Source of the DNA: a virus
Reading direction: 5' to 3' (one strand)
DNA: 64,000 bases
Virus record (IMG/VR): IMGVR_UViG_3300045999_007288
Coordinates: 1 to 64,000 of that record
The position numbers and the translations under genes are program-made. Shown one piece after another: positions 33,063 through 45,800 of the stretch (position 1 is its first letter; every line of letters starts with the position of its first letter). The notes under the pieces were generated by a model that was not told the origin of the DNA, made no database searches, and saw only the letters and a program-made list of their open reading frames with translations.

Positions 33063-33339
33063 TCATTACACTTTGATAATGTTGTCGAGCCTTTGTTAAA
33101 AACGATTGTTTATCTAATTTAATCGGATTCAAATAGATATCTTCTATGTACAAGATATCATCGGGCCACGTTGCTACAAATGCCAATAATTCCGGATTTA
33201 TTTTGAACAATCCGTTTTCATAGGGCATATGCAATTCTGTTAAAATACGCTCGCGCAAGACTCTTTTATTGATTTGATAATCTGTAGCCAGTTTTACCTG
33301 ATTGACTATTTCTTCGACAGTGCTGTTCATATTGGGCAT
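33013..33339 (-). CDS. conserved small phage protein, first gene of the accessory operon
   Basis: A 108-residue, mostly helical protein of unknown function. I recall relatives in T4-like marine phages: EEIVNQVKLATDYQINKRVLRERI, then the helical NEWHQQHEELKRIRKI tail. It is the first gene after the promoter/palindrome at 33346-33388 and overlaps the next gene. Confidence 0.6.
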   Translation of the reverse strand: MPNMNSTVEEIVNQVKLATDYQINKRVLRERILTELHMPYENGLFKINPELLAFVATWPDDILYIEDIYLNPIKLDKQSFLTKARQHYQSVMNEWHQQHEELKRIRKI

Positions 33340-33345
33340 AAAATA

Positions 33346-33388
33346 ATAGGTATATACTATTATAATATATACCTATCTCAGATGTCAA
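33346..33388 (-). promoter_or_regulatory. sigma70-like promoter overlapping an 11-bp palindrome
   Basis: On the minus strand: TTGACA (33388-33383), 18-bp spacer, TATAAT (33364-33359). A perfect inverted repeat, ATAGGTATATA (33346-33356) and its complement (33366-33376), brackets the -10 with a 9-base centre. It could be an operator, or an AT-rich terminator hairpin for the fiber gene that ends at 33400. It should drive the accessory operon. Confidence 0.6.
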
Positions 33389-33399
33389 GTCTTGAAAAA

Positions 33400-34335
33400 T
33401 TAAGTTATGGTAGCTGTTCCCCAGGTATTTGTTAAGTTAGTAGTTTCTGGGTATCGTACTGTGCATGTTATTTGATCGGTAACATTAATCGAATCTGCTG
33501 GTTGAGTAGAGCCTGTGGTTGCAGAGAACAATGTAATAGTGATTGTAAGAACGTTGCCATTTGCACCATATGACCCAGCAGTGCCATTGGTAGAATAGTT
33601 AATAGACAAAAAATCACCCGTATAGTAACTGGTGCTGTTTACTCGAAACATTTGTGTAGGAGTAGTAGTTAAACCGTAATACCCGCCGGTGGTAGTATCT
33701 GTTACTAACGTTCCGCCTGAACCAGCCCTTGCTCCATACGATGCGGCATTTAATCTCTTAGAGGAAAAATTAGTCGAAGCAAGAGTACCGATACTGGCGC
33801 CACGACTTGTTCCGCCTGTATTAGTAAAAACTACCTGTTCTATTAGAATGGAGCCGCCAGCATTGAAAAAATATCGTGTGGCGTCAACACCGCTGCCAAA
33901 CGTGATTGTAAATGTAATAGTCCCAGTCGCAGACACTCCAGCTGCTGCATTCAAAGTTGTTGATTTAGTCGATGACGTTGTTGTGCCAGTAGTAGCGGCA
34001 CTGAGACGATTAGTGGCTGCTGTGGAAACTGCTGATGTCAGTGTCGATAAAAATGTAACAGTAGTTCCAGCAGTGGGCGCACTTATACCAGATCCGCTGC
34101 CGCTTTGGTGTATCCTTGCAGAATTTAATGTATTAACTAAACTTGCCCAGTTAGTTGCAGCTACTGTGCCGCTTACAGACACGTTACTGACTGCGGTTTG
34201 ACCGTATCCATAATTTCCTTGACCGGTGGACCAAACTGGATTAAGTTGGGTTCCACCACCTTGTGTGCCAGCAGATGCACCTACTATATTATTAAAGTCA
34301 CTTGCCTGTATTAATCCACCAGATGCGTATGTCAT
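33400..34335 (-). CDS. virion structural/tail-fiber-like protein
   Basis: A 311-residue protein rich in Thr, Ser, Gly and Ala, with few charged residues, like fibrous phage proteins. It starts MTYASGGLIQASDFNNIVG and ends in a beta-rich part (VRYPETTNLTNTWGTATIT). It is the last gene of the late virion operon and follows the fiber at 34348. Similar short-repeat proteins occur in the tail region of cyanophages, but the exact location on the virion is unknown. Confidence 0.6.
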   Translation of the reverse strand: MTYASGGLIQASDFNNIVGASAGTQGGGTQLNPVWSTGQGNYGYGQTAVSNVSVSGTVAATNWASLVNTLNSARIHQSGSGSGISAPTAGTTVTFLSTLTSAVSTAATNRLSAATTGTTTSSTKSTTLNAAAGVSATGTITFTITFGSGVDATRYFFNAGGSILIEQVVFTNTGGTSRGASIGTLASTNFSSKRLNAASYGARAGSGGTLVTDTTTGGYYGLTTTPTQMFRVNSTSYYTGDFLSINYSTNGTAGSYGANGNVLTITITLFSATTGSTQPADSINVTDQITCTVRYPETTNLTNTWGTATIT

Positions 34336-34347
34336 ATTTTGTTCCGT

Positions 34348-36000
34348 TTAACTATTTAATGTTACGATGGCGTATATTGTTCCTTCGCCGTCGTCAGACT
34401 TGTTTTCCAGTGCTCGGCCAATTACATTAAATGGTGTAATTTCATCCTTATTTGCGGCACGAGCCATTCCCCGACCAGCACTAACCAGCCTGTCTCCTTT
34501 ACGCACTGAGCCAATGACTTTAACAGGAACACGACCACTGACCGCAACAGGAGGATGAGTTTCATTGGATCCAGCTTGACTGTTCATCAAATAAGCTGCT
34601 CGTGTACTTACAACTCCGAATACATCATCGCTCAATTCTTCATCGGCTAATGTAACTTCTTTTTCGCCGCCCATGGTCAACACTGTGCCGGGCTGGTAAT
34701 ATGCGTCGGCTTCAAATCTTTCGGCCAAGTCAGCATATAATGCATTAATTGCAACACCGTTAAAGAATGCTCCATTCACATTTCCCTGTGCAAATATTGC
34801 TCCAGTTAAACTCATTCCGCCCGAAATTCGAACAGCGCCTGTTACGTTACTAGTAGCAGCTTCGCCCCCAGTTACCAATAGGTAAGCAGCAGTTGATACA
34901 TTGCCCGTGGCCTGAACACGCCCACCAGCAACTACATTTCCAGAAGTTATAACACTGTTAGATGTAAACAAGTTTCCGGTTAGACCAATACCGCCAGTTA
35001 CCCTAATGGCTCCAGTTACATTACTAGTAGCATTATCCCCTTGGGTAGTCTGAATAAAACCAGAAGTAACAAATGCGCCAGTTGTATTTAAATTTGCAAT
35101 GCTAGTAACGCCGTTTTGGCCATTTACTGTCAATACAGGAGTAGAAACACCTAGCACGTTGGCAACAACTTGTAGGTTTCCGCCATTCACGTTGTTTACT
35201 AGTTGAGTAGTATTACCGGTAATAGAAACTGTAAAATTATTACCTGTGCCGACTGTTAGTCCGCTGTTATTGTTTATATTAATTGTATTAGCAAACGTAG
35301 TAGCAATATCTGTTCTGGCATAGCTACTAGCAGGTTGACTGCCTAAATTATTAGAATTGGTTGCATTACCCACGAATGCAATATTTCCGACCACTGAAGT
35401 TGATGCTAAATTAAATCCAGGTTTAATAGTTGTAAATCCAGTTGGACTGTCTGCTGGTGTATATTCTTGATCTCTACTAATAATACCTATTAAGGTTGTA
35501 CCAACAAACACGTTAACTGCAACGTGATCTGCCACCAGTGGATTACTGTCTGCAATTTGTCCTACGCTAACTCCAGACTGGCCGACGTTACTTGTAAATG
35601 CAGGACCGATTAATACCCAACTTGAACCATTATAAATATTCAACTGTTGAGAATTTGTATCCCACCATGCATTTCCTGTCTTAGAACCAGTGGGCTGTGT
35701 GTTACTGGAAGTCATCGTTCCCATGGTGCGCCATGTCGATCCAGTGTAAACTTTTAAATTTCCAGCCAGATCCCACCATAACTGGCCTGTTAACGGGTTA
35801 GGAATAGCTGAACTATCGCCACCAGCAGTAGACACACTGGCGAAATTTTCCAACATGTGTACTAAGTCAGAATTCAAAAATGTTCCGTAGCCTGCATAGT
35901 TTTTACCTATCAGAGCTAAACTGGTACTAGTTTGATTAACAGTACCATCTTGAATTGTGGTTAAAAGTGTACCGTTACTTAAAGTTATTGTATAGGCCAT
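34348..36000 (-). CDS. tail fiber protein with C-terminal Peptidase_G2/chaperone-like domain
   Basis: A 550-residue fiber. The N-terminal part has repeated LTGQLWWDLAGNLKVYTG and GNAWWDTNSQQLNIYNG units. The middle is beta-rich with two copies of TSNVTGA-R-x-GG-x-LTG about 60 residues apart (near 325 and 387). YADLAERFEADAYYQPGTVL (about 415-435), GVVSTRAAYLMN and VPVKVIG mark a C-terminal domain resembling the Peptidase_G2 autocleavage domain of cyanophage fibers. The domain would aid trimer folding and then be cleaved; cleavage is inferred. It has the best late promoter of the window (TATAAATA at 36029-36022). Confidence 0.75.
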   Translation of the reverse strand: MAYTITLSNGTLLTTIQDGTVNQTSTSLALIGKNYAGYGTFLNSDLVHMLENFASVSTAGGDSSAIPNPLTGQLWWDLAGNLKVYTGSTWRTMGTMTSSNTQPTGSKTGNAWWDTNSQQLNIYNGSSWVLIGPAFTSNVGQSGVSVGQIADSNPLVADHVAVNVFVGTTLIGIISRDQEYTPADSPTGFTTIKPGFNLASTSVVGNIAFVGNATNSNNLGSQPASSYARTDIATTFANTININNNSGLTVGTGNNFTVSITGNTTQLVNNVNGGNLQVVANVLGVSTPVLTVNGQNGVTSIANLNTTGAFVTSGFIQTTQGDNATSNVTGAIRVTGGIGLTGNLFTSNSVITSGNVVAGGRVQATGNVSTAAYLLVTGGEAATSNVTGAVRISGGMSLTGAIFAQGNVNGAFFNGVAINALYADLAERFEADAYYQPGTVLTMGGEKEVTLADEELSDDVFGVVSTRAAYLMNSQAGSNETHPPVAVSGRVPVKVIGSVRKGDRLVSAGRGMARAANKDEITPFNVIGRALENKSDDGEGTIYAIVTLNS

Positions 36001-36021
36001 CGTTCATGTATCCGTTTAGTG

Positions 36022-36029
36022 TATTTATA
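36022..36029 (-). promoter_or_regulatory. late promoter TATAAATA
   Basis: A perfect T4-type late promoter element on the minus strand, 22 bp before the ATG of the fiber gene at 36000. Expected to be used by polymerase carrying gp55. Confidence 0.8.
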
Positions 36030-36040
36030 TTTCTTTTTAA

Positions 36041-36634
36041 TTACAAATTCGTACTCAAATTGGTCAAAGTTTGAATTCTGATAGTGTAATCAATTTGAAT
36101 AAGTCTGTTAAGTGCTTTTTGCACTGGGTGAAAAATTACGTGAGTCAGTAATTTTCCGCTTTCGCTGATTAATCCTAATTCGTCAAATACGTAGGTTCCG
36201 CTCATTGTTGCACTGTTGTCAAATGCTTGTTGTCCAGCTGGTTCTGTGTAATCTAATAGACAACTTACAAAAATATCAGTATAGATCAAACCTGGTGTAT
36301 GTCTTACTTCGATGTAATTTCTTGCTGGATCCGTGTTTAATGCACTGGTATTGTCGACTATTTTACTGTAAGTTTGGTTGTACAAACTAGCATTTTGTCC
36401 AAAAGTATTAGTAGGCAAATATGTAATAACACCAGTACTATCTACCGCAGTTGCTCCGTTTCCGAACGCCATGTTTTGTATATACCCAATACCTTTGTTC
36501 GCAATGCTTTGTGCTAACGCTTCACTCATATTTTCATAATGAATGGCGTTGGGTTTATCTCTGAAAATTTCGCCGGTTGCAGGATCCCAAATTTTAATGT
36601 GTCCTTGTATCATTGTATTTGTTTTATCTAGCAT
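36041..36634 (-). CDS. conserved virion structural protein
   Basis: A 197-residue protein. The N-terminus QGHIKIWDPATGEIFRDKPNAIHYENMSEAL followed by beta-rich segments matches a conserved cyanophage tail-region protein as I recall it. The same GxxKIxDPxSG opening is in the 56-residue gene just upstream. Position between the giant protein and the fiber suggests a tail or baseplate peripheral part. Function not established. Confidence 0.6.
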   Translation of the reverse strand: MLDKTNTMIQGHIKIWDPATGEIFRDKPNAIHYENMSEALAQSIANKGIGYIQNMAFGNGATAVDSTGVITYLPTNTFGQNASLYNQTYSKIVDNTSALNTDPARNYIEVRHTPGLIYTDIFVSCLLDYTEPAGQQAFDNSATMSGTYVFDELGLISESGKLLTHVIFHPVQKALNRLIQIDYTIRIQTLTNLSTNL

Positions 36635-36644
36635 AAGTGATCCA

Positions 36645-36815
36645 TTAATTTCCAGTTTCTACTATTACATCACCAGATTCTGGATCTGTAATTTTTACAA
36701 AACCACGCATATAAATTCCTGTAGATTCGTTTGGTTTTTCTGGAACAGATTTTTCGAGTTTTTGTTCCAAATCAGTGTTTGTATGGTTATTTATCATGGT
36801 CTTCTGTGTGTTCAT
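36645..36815 (-). CDS. very small protein related to the N-terminus of its neighbour (56 aa)
   Basis: A 56-residue frame between the giant gene and the 197-residue gene. Its second half GIYMRGFVKITDPESGDVIV parallels the start of the next protein. Two ATGs are possible: 36815 (56 residues) or 36797 (50 residues). AATAAATA lies 7 bp before the first ATG, so a late transcript would start at or next to it. Confidence 0.55.
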   Translation of the reverse strand: MNTQKTMINNHTNTDLEQKLEKSVPEKPNESTGIYMRGFVKITDPESGDVIVETGN

Positions 36816-36821
36816 TGTTAA

Positions 36822-36829
36822 TATTTATT
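36822..36829 (-). promoter_or_regulatory. candidate late promoter AATAAATA
   Basis: AATAAATAT on the minus strand between the end of the giant gene (36837) and the small gene at 36815. It would let the fiber end of the operon be transcribed independently of the 14-kb gene upstream. Confidence 0.5.
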
Positions 36830-36836
36830 TGCTTTT

Positions 36837-39800
36837 TTACCCTTGCAATCCTTGTTTTAAGAAACTAATTGGTAAAGTATTGGCGTTAAACAATCCTTGT
36901 CCATTTGTGGCTGTTGTATTTCCTAGCACTCCGGTAGCATTTGCCTGAGCAGAATTGCCCAAACTGTACCAACTATTGGTTTGTACATAAGCAACATTTG
37001 CCTCAAACGTATAGTATGTAGTGAATCTTTCGTTTGTTAGAGTTGCCGAAGAGTTACTGCTGATATAGGCAGAAGTATTACTTACTACATTACTAATAGT
37101 GCCTATTAAGTTTCCACCATTATCGTATAAATCATTGCCAACATTTAATTCGGCTAAGAATATTGTACCATTTCCGGTAACAATATTACTGCTGTTATTT
37201 GCTGTAATATTTCCCGTATATCGAACGGTGACATTAGATATGTTTGCAGCTACAAAATACGGTGTATTATTCGCAGAAATATATGCCCATTCAACCGGGA
37301 TTCCTTCTGGTGCATTTGGATTTCTCTTTGTAACTTGTAATAGTGCAACTGTATCACTTAATACACTGCTGATAGTACCTATTAACTGTTGACCAGTAAA
37401 AGTAGAACTTGTACTAGAATTTCCCAAAGTTGACTCTACTGCATTTTCTTCATTAGTACCGGCAAATATTTGTGTCCCTGGAGTTAACGTAGTGAATGTA
37501 GTGCCCACACCTTCTAATGTACTACTGTAAACATTTACATTAATTGTACCAGGTCCCTGCGATCTTGCATACCAAACATAATTTCCAGACTCAGGTATTA
37601 CTTGATTCTGACTTCCGTCAAGTACCACATTACCTGTAAAATGATTTTTAGCTCCGGTGCCGCCGGTTCCTCTGCGAATTCTTCCCAAAGTATTAGTTGA
37701 TAAGTCTTTAGAATAATAAGTAATTCTTTCACCGTTAATATATACAACCCCAGGTTGCCCTCCGTTGGGAGACGGAGTGGCTAACTTACTGGCATCTGTT
37801 ACTTGAATAGTAGTGTCCGTCAAACTTAAATTTGCGGCCAATGTAGTGGTACTTGCACCATCCTCTCTGAGATATGTAAAGTTATCATTCATATCTTTAA
37901 AGATTCGGTAAGACATCATCGGCCATGCATTTCCGTTTGGAGAAACGCTTAATTTCATTATCGCCGTAGCAATTATCGGAGATGTATTGGCTCCTGTTAT
38001 TATTACTTCGGGTGTAGTATCATATCCTCCACCATTATTAACTACTTGGAATGATACCGCAGATCCGTTTGAGTTCAATATTACCTGTGCTTGTGCTTGT
38101 GTAAAATATGAACCGCCTGTTAACGTTACACCGATGTCTGATGGAGAATATCCGCTTCCTGGATCAATAATTTGTATATAATCAAGTTGTATTCCCCCAG
38201 CTGTCGACCAGTTAGTATAATAACTAGCAGTAGGATCCGTTGCTATGGTAGTAACCGTCATATCTAAAGTATCATATACTCTTCCGGGAACCATTTCTTC
38301 GGGAGCATGACTTGCATATGGCCCTACATTATAAATGGTTAAATTGGCTGTAGAAAATACATTTCCTGTAGTAGTTGGTGTAACCACATACCATACTTTA
38401 TCGTTATAAGAAATTAAATCGCCTTTGTCATAATAACTATTAGCTTTCCACTCAGTGAAGTAACTATAAACAAAAGGTCCCCCATCAACAATAATGTCTT
38501 CGGGTTTTGTCCCTAAGGTGATATCATCGAAAGTGCTGGTTATTTTAGCATCTAAGATGGCATCACTTAAAATAGGAATTCCGTTTTCATCAAATTCCAA
38601 AGGATCGAATAGAGTAGCATCAAAACCATCAGCAGCACTAATGCCAGGTAGCGGGGGCTCAGGACCTGATCCGCCGAATCCTCCGTTATCGCTGAATGTT
38701 GGGCCTTCTACTTTTACCCCGGGATAATCGATGCCTGATTGCAATAATGACAAATCTTTTCCAGGCTGTCCTAATTCGGGCTGATAATACGCTTGAATTC
38801 TATCATTTGCATTGTTAATATTATCAATAGGATAAACTGTTAAAAAACTAAGAACATTCGAATTGAATGTTGTAGGCGAAGTAAATGTCTGATTTACGAT
38901 GTACGCAACACCGGCGTAATCAATTATTGTACCTTGTGTGAACGTAGTTTCTGGTTTCCAATCTACGATTGTAGTAGAATATGTATATCTGTCATACACC
39001 AGAGTAGTTTTAACATTTCGGACTAATCCATTAACTAAATTAGCTCTGGCGATAGCTCCTGTACCGTTACCGCCGTCTATAGTAACCACTGGCGTTGTAA
39101 CATAATCACTGCCGGGGTATAGTAATATTATTTTTGTTAGCACTCCGTCAGTTATTAGTGCCCGGGCAACTGCATTGTTTCCGTTCCTACTGCCTGTAAT
39201 TGTAATAATTGGAGGTAAGGTATAACCTGAGCCGCCATCTATTATATCTATAGAAGAGATACTGTAAGCATAATTAGATAACCAATTGGCATATTCAGGT
39301 TGTTGTAACAATCTTGCATCTTGAATAAATTCGCCGCTGGGACTTCTTGTAGTTTTTAATACACTATCGTAAGTCGGCGGAACATCAAAGTCAGACACAT
39401 AACTGTTATAGTTGTCATAACCCTGATAGTCTACTACATACTCTCGAAGAGTAGTTTTGTAAGGTTTAACTTCCTCTATGTATTGTTTATAGAATTCTTG
39501 ATTTTCTTTGATATAGATTGCAGGTTGATTTAATCCCTGTATCTTTTGCAATACATTAATAAAACTAGTTTTAAATAACCAATCCACATACTTTTGTTCA
39601 TCTAGTATATAATTAATGAATACAAAGAATAAATTTAAGAATTCAGAATCAAGTTGATCAATAAAAATATCATCTTTAAGAGTTTGAATAATCTGTCGAG
39701 TTTCGATTCCAGGGTTTTGGTCAAATCTTGTAGTGTCAAAATTATCTGCGTCAAAACCAAGCCCAAATTCTTCTAGTGCGTAAAGATTTTTCTTAAGTTC

Positions 39801-42800
39801 AATGGTACCATCTTGAATCCCGACCGTGACCACGGTGTTAGGATATACCTGAATTAAGAACCATTTGCCTTGACCATTGTTATTAATTTTAACAAGATCT
39901 TTTGATCTTAGAGTCAAATCATTTAATTGAGCACTAGTTTCAATGATATAAGTTGGTTTGACTGTTCTATCAAACCCTTGAGCATACCAATCTTTATATT
40001 GCCAGTATTCACTGGTTGCATAACTTTGTACTCTATTTAAATTCCATTCATTTTGTACTTGATAGTAAGTATAATCGTTTACATCAAATGTTGCACCAGT
40101 TGTAATAGTTTGATTTACAGTATACGTGATGCCGTTATAGTTGACGATTGTATTTGTTAAATATCGAGTGTTTGGTTGCCAATTGTCGACTACGCCATCT
40201 TTAATATAGATAGTCCATAAATTATCCACAGAACTATCACTCTGGACTAATACCTTGTAGCCCATTGGTAGAATTTCAATATTTACATAACTTAATTCTT
40301 CAAGGTTAGCTACTTTTAAATCATAAGCTCCAGAATTAGGAGTTGGTTCAGGCTCACCTTCGCTTAGTCTAGTTAAATCATAACCTTGACTAATAACATT
40401 TAAGTCAAAGATAGAATTAACATAGAGAACCATTTCTCGAATAGCTTCATTTCTATTAATGAACATACTTTGTCGAGGCCTGATATCAATGCCATATCTA
40501 TTTTGCACTGCAAGTGTTGGGTCTGGAACCGGATTACCAAATCTATCAATCCCGCTGGCACTATCTAATAATTTATTGTATATATTATTTGGAATATTTT
40601 CAGACTTGTTATTAGTGGCCGATAACAATGCATATTCATTATGAATGATGTTACTGTTTAACAATTTTGCATAATCTAAATGAAATATGATATCCCTGCC
40701 CACTGCTTCGTTGACCATATTATAAAGAGCAATCGAATCGTTTCTCACTGCGGCAAAATATTTCACTCCGCTATTTTTAGGAGACTCAATATAACTTGCA
40801 ACAGTCGTGGTAGGAATAGTTCTTCCAAATTGATTAGTGGACACAGTTGTTTTATTTTTTACCCAGAAATAATATTTCACTGTGGCAAAATTTGTAGCAG
40901 GATCTACGTAGGTTAGTGTTACGTATGCACCATTACCGTTGTATTTGGGTTCTCCATCCCCGCCGTTTGCAACATACTGACTAGGGGGGTATAAACTTTC
41001 TACCCATTCGTAGACGTCTATGCTACTGCCTGGAAATACTCGTCCCCAGTTTGTGGTTCTGTACTTAATACTACCTTGCTCATAATCAATATACCTAACG
41101 GTGCTTAAATCCCACCACAATTGTCCTACTTGTTGGTCAGTCCAATAAAGGTTATTGTTAACACTTACATTGTCGACACTAGCATTGTTGTAGATAGCAG
41201 GATCATAATCAATTTTATAAGTAAGTTCCTGCTCAGCTAGGCCAAGAATTTTACCTTTTGCTGGATCAATATAATCTAAGTTATATTGAACTGTTTGTGT
41301 TAGTGCATTATAGGTATATGACTTAATAATACCATTAATATCAACAGTAGGTTCTTGACTTCTAAGTACATCCCACCCTAATAGATTTGTTGGGTTAGCA
41401 AATTTATAAACTCTTCCACCATTGAATGCTAACTGTTTGTTATTCTTAGATCCAACAATCAACTCATATTTACTAATAGATATAGCACTACCAAATCTAT
41501 CATTTGTTTTTAATCCATCGTTTGTAGTGGTAGGAGTTAACTGCTGTATGAAAGTAAATATACCAGGAAATTCTATAGTAGATACATTATTTGGCAAATA
41601 TGAATAAATCCAAACTGCACCGCTGTCATCTACAGGTTCACTGAAGATCGTCAATTCTCCGTCAAACGTCGTAGGACTTGGTGTGTACGTCTTAGAGTTA
41701 TCAAAAACAGTAGATTGCAATGTTGCTGCAATGTCACTGGCCACCACTAGTATATCACTGTTGTTGTTTACTTTGACAAGTTTTCCAAAGTAATCATATG
41801 ATTTAGTTGAATTATTATAAATGATATCCACTTCGGGGAAAATATCTAGTCCTAAATCTGAAATTGCCGTTCCTACGCCGGGCAATATATTCAATTTGTC
41901 AAATGTAACTTCCGAATCACTGACTAATTTTAATTTATTATTTTCAATACTTGCGGTAACACCTGGAATCTTAGGACCAATAGGTTCACCGAGTGCATTT
42001 ACATTGTTAATAGCATTAACTACACTTGACAATGATGTGTCGGTGAATTGTACGGCGTAATTATTAATTCTAATAGAATCTCCACTATTTACTATAGCGT
42101 TAGCTTTAGTTCCTACTATTTCACCGTATACCTTTCCCTGATTCAGGAATCGATATACTGCCCCGTTATATAAATTGACCTGAGATTGATAAGGAGCCCC
42201 TGTATATAAACTACAACTGTTTGTGCATATATCAACACTATAACCAAATTGTTGATCAGTGTATGGCTGCTTTGGTACTATAGTTTGAATTGGATGAAAT
42301 ACATTTGTTTCTATAGTTAATATTTTACTTTGTCCAGGTGGGCTGTAAAATGTTATTAAATTCAGTGTACTGTTACTGACATACCAGTCTATCCCGACAA
42401 ATTTTTCTATGTTATCAATATATACTCTTGTATAATTGGTAATAGGTGCAATGGCGTCGAATGTAACAGTAAACTCATCTTGAACAATAAAATTATTAAT
42501 TGATCTGTTCCATAAATGTATTGCACCAGAACCTGTATATGTGGTAATATTACCACTGATATTGGCTGTTACATCTTCTAAAGGGGCACCAATCATGATT
42601 TGCGACCCGTCGACGGTAGCACTTAAACTATAACCAAATTGGCTACCTGCATTGCCTGAAATTGTTCCTACTAGATTATAACCTGGCCCTTGGGAAATAA
42701 TTATTGTTCCTGCAGGCGGCGGTGACGTAAATGTAATAGTCGACGAACTTACAGTATAATCCCTGTGGGGAACATATGTTGCCGACGATCCTTGAACATA

Positions 42801-45800
42801 AATGGTTTCTGCACTCACTGGGACATATGGCAGAGTAAACGAACTAACTGATCCGTTTGGAGTTAATGTTACTACGTCTTGATCAGGCACAGTGTTATCA
42901 TACCCATATATGTAAACAATATCGTCATCTGGGGCGCCAATATATAACCAGTTATCATCTGCGCTAATAGCAATACTAGTTCCAAAACTCCCAATGTTAC
43001 TGCTGGCCGGCGACAGTATTTGTACGTCAGACAATGTTCCGATGTTTTCTCTTTCGTATATAAAAACATAACCGATACCATTACCGCTGGATGGTGCTCC
43101 TGTTATTACCTTAGCATTTCCACTTTCGATAACAGACCCCAATCCAACTGTAGCATTTGCGCTGGAAGTAAGAGTCACATCTTCTACTAGAATTCCGTTA
43201 AAGTTAATTACATAGTTAGTAATAGCACCAACATTACCATTGTATCCAGGTTGACCGATTACTGCAAAATTATCGTCGCTTGCAAGATTTACTGCTGCAC
43301 CAAATTGAAAATTATTTTCTAATGTTCCTTTTTGTAATGCTGTAGTTAATTTCCATGGATTTGTTTTATTATAAACTGCCCAATCACTATTAGAATTATA
43401 AGAATTTACCCATACTTTATTGTTAACACTCCATCCCAGTCTCGGAGTTAATTCGGTAATACCGAGAGGATTTTCAGTTTTCATACTGATTAATTTATAC
43501 AACTGGCCAGTCTGGTTAAATGTGCTAAATCCTCTGAGATCACCCGTAAATTCAATTATAAAACTAGTTAATCCAACAATACTTTGAACTTTATAAAATC
43601 CAGTAAATTTGTCTACTCCAGTTAATAAAATGGTATCGTTTTTTACTAACCCGTGTGATTTGTTAGTAGTTACCTGAACTCTTGTATTCAGTGCATTGCT
43701 TAAACTTATAACATTGGATTCAGAATCTGATACTCTGTACACATTCCAATTTTGTTCATAATCTTTTGCTATCCAGATTGTCGATCCAGCAGTTATATTA
43801 GATATGTCTACATTTAATGTAGAAACATTGGTTAAATCAAATAGTGTAAAGTCGATGTCGTCGACGCTAACATAACCCGCAGTTTGAATGTCATCGCTGT
43901 AATCGCTATCAATTGTCCTGTTTATTAAAAATGGTGGCGACCATGGAACTACACTAGTTTTATACAGTCCTTGACTATCATTGTAAAGAGAGCTAAACAA
44001 TACAGAATTATTCGATCGAACTTCTAAGCTAGTGGGATTGCTTAATACGTATCTTTCGTCAAGGACCAATTCTATAGATTGATTTGTTCCAGTACTGCCA
44101 TAAGATCCAACTCTAAATGCCCAATCTTCGCTGATAGTCACATCGCTTGGACGACCGCTGAAGCTAACTTTACCTAAGGCATTAATAGCATTTAACGTGC
44201 CTTTTTCTTTAATGAATCCTTGATAGAATTTAACTTGGCTAGTATCATCTAGACCTAAATCATTTAAATAATTTCTATTTCTATAACCAATTAGCCCCAA
44301 AGCGTACTGATCGAATTCGCTTTCCAAATTGACTCTATCAACATTATAAAATGTTTCCCCAATGCCTGCATTTCGAGCAAAGTTGTTTAATAATCCTGTT
44401 CTAATTTTATTCTTATCTACAGGCAACCAATCACTGAATTTAAACTCAGTTGACCCTGGCAGATTTTTACTAGCAGTATAATAAAAACTCTTGTATTCAA
44501 CTAAGTCGCCTTGTAAATAATCTTTATTTTGTCTCCAAGCAGCTACACCTGGTTGGTTGTAAATAAATCCTGATGCAGATAATGTTCCAGTCCACTCCCC
44601 TGTTTTAGAACCGATAAGTTTTAAACGATACTGGCGTTGTCCCATTATAGGATCGTATATAATGTCATTGAACTGTGTCTTATTATCAAAAATTAAAACA
44701 TGTTCGTATTGTACCAAATTAAGGTCCACATATCCTATTAGGTCTGTGGTACTAGTTAATGATAGAGCAAATGTGTTATTATCTCTGGTTACAGTATAAT
44801 TGTCTGTATTCAAAACTTTATAGTTTTGATTTAACACTTTCGTGCCGTAGAATGTATTATTGATTCCATCCACTACAGCGGTGTTATTGAATAATTTTAA
44901 ATTATTAGACGCAGGACTTAATACAATAACACTGTTATTTGTCCATCCTTGCTGTACCCAGAATAAAAATTCTTTAGTGCTTAATTGCCAATTTTTAATT
45001 TGGGCCAGTGTTTCGTCATAGTACTCAAATTTAAAACCTTGCAATTGCAAATACTGTTCGTATCCACTTATAAAGTTTGCAACTTGTTGTAAGGTAGTTA
45101 GTTCAGTACCGTATGGTATATTAATTTTAAAATTCGTAAATTCATTGAAGTACTTTACAGTTTGCCCTTCTGATGTAACTAGTAGATAATCGCCAGTCTG
45201 CGAAGGTGGAACAATTGTAAAATACGGCCTTGCGCTATCATATCCAGAAATAGTAAAGCCGTTGCCAGTTTTTTCTATGATCACAGCACTATACCTAGAA
45301 TTAAAAACAGGAGTAGACTTGTTTAATATTAACGCATAGTTATCATCTGGAATAATAATAGTTTCATTAGTGCTGTTTGGACTATTTTGTTCAGCTAATA
45401 TTTTTAAATAATTTTTGCCGCTGAACCCTGCCATTCTATAAGACAATTGAATAGAATAGTCTCTAACAAAATTTAACAATGGAGTTTTGTTTGTTGCTCC
45501 ACGAGTTACTTGATAATCACTGATCCAATTTAAATACCCTGAAGATCTGGATATATCCCCTGAAGAGTTCACATACCCATTAACGTCGATATCTTCCTGT
45601 GTAATTCTGTTATTTGTCCCTGTTATCAAATATTGATCTAAATCAGGGTTGTATCGATATTTGTTTGTTGTAATACCGTATGCAAAATATTTTCCAGGAT
45701 TAATTATTGCAGCAGTATATTGCACTGCAAACGGATATTCACTGCTATTTCTCCAAGCAGTTTCAACTGGACTGAACTGTCCCATATTCCAATTGTCATT

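Noticed and set aside
33689-34201. A 170-residue open frame on the plus strand opposite the fiber-like gene
   Set aside because: It is antisense to a Thr/Ser-rich structural gene, whose codon pattern readily leaves the opposite strand open; the composition is Val/Pro/Ala-biased without a motif and there is no ribosome site.
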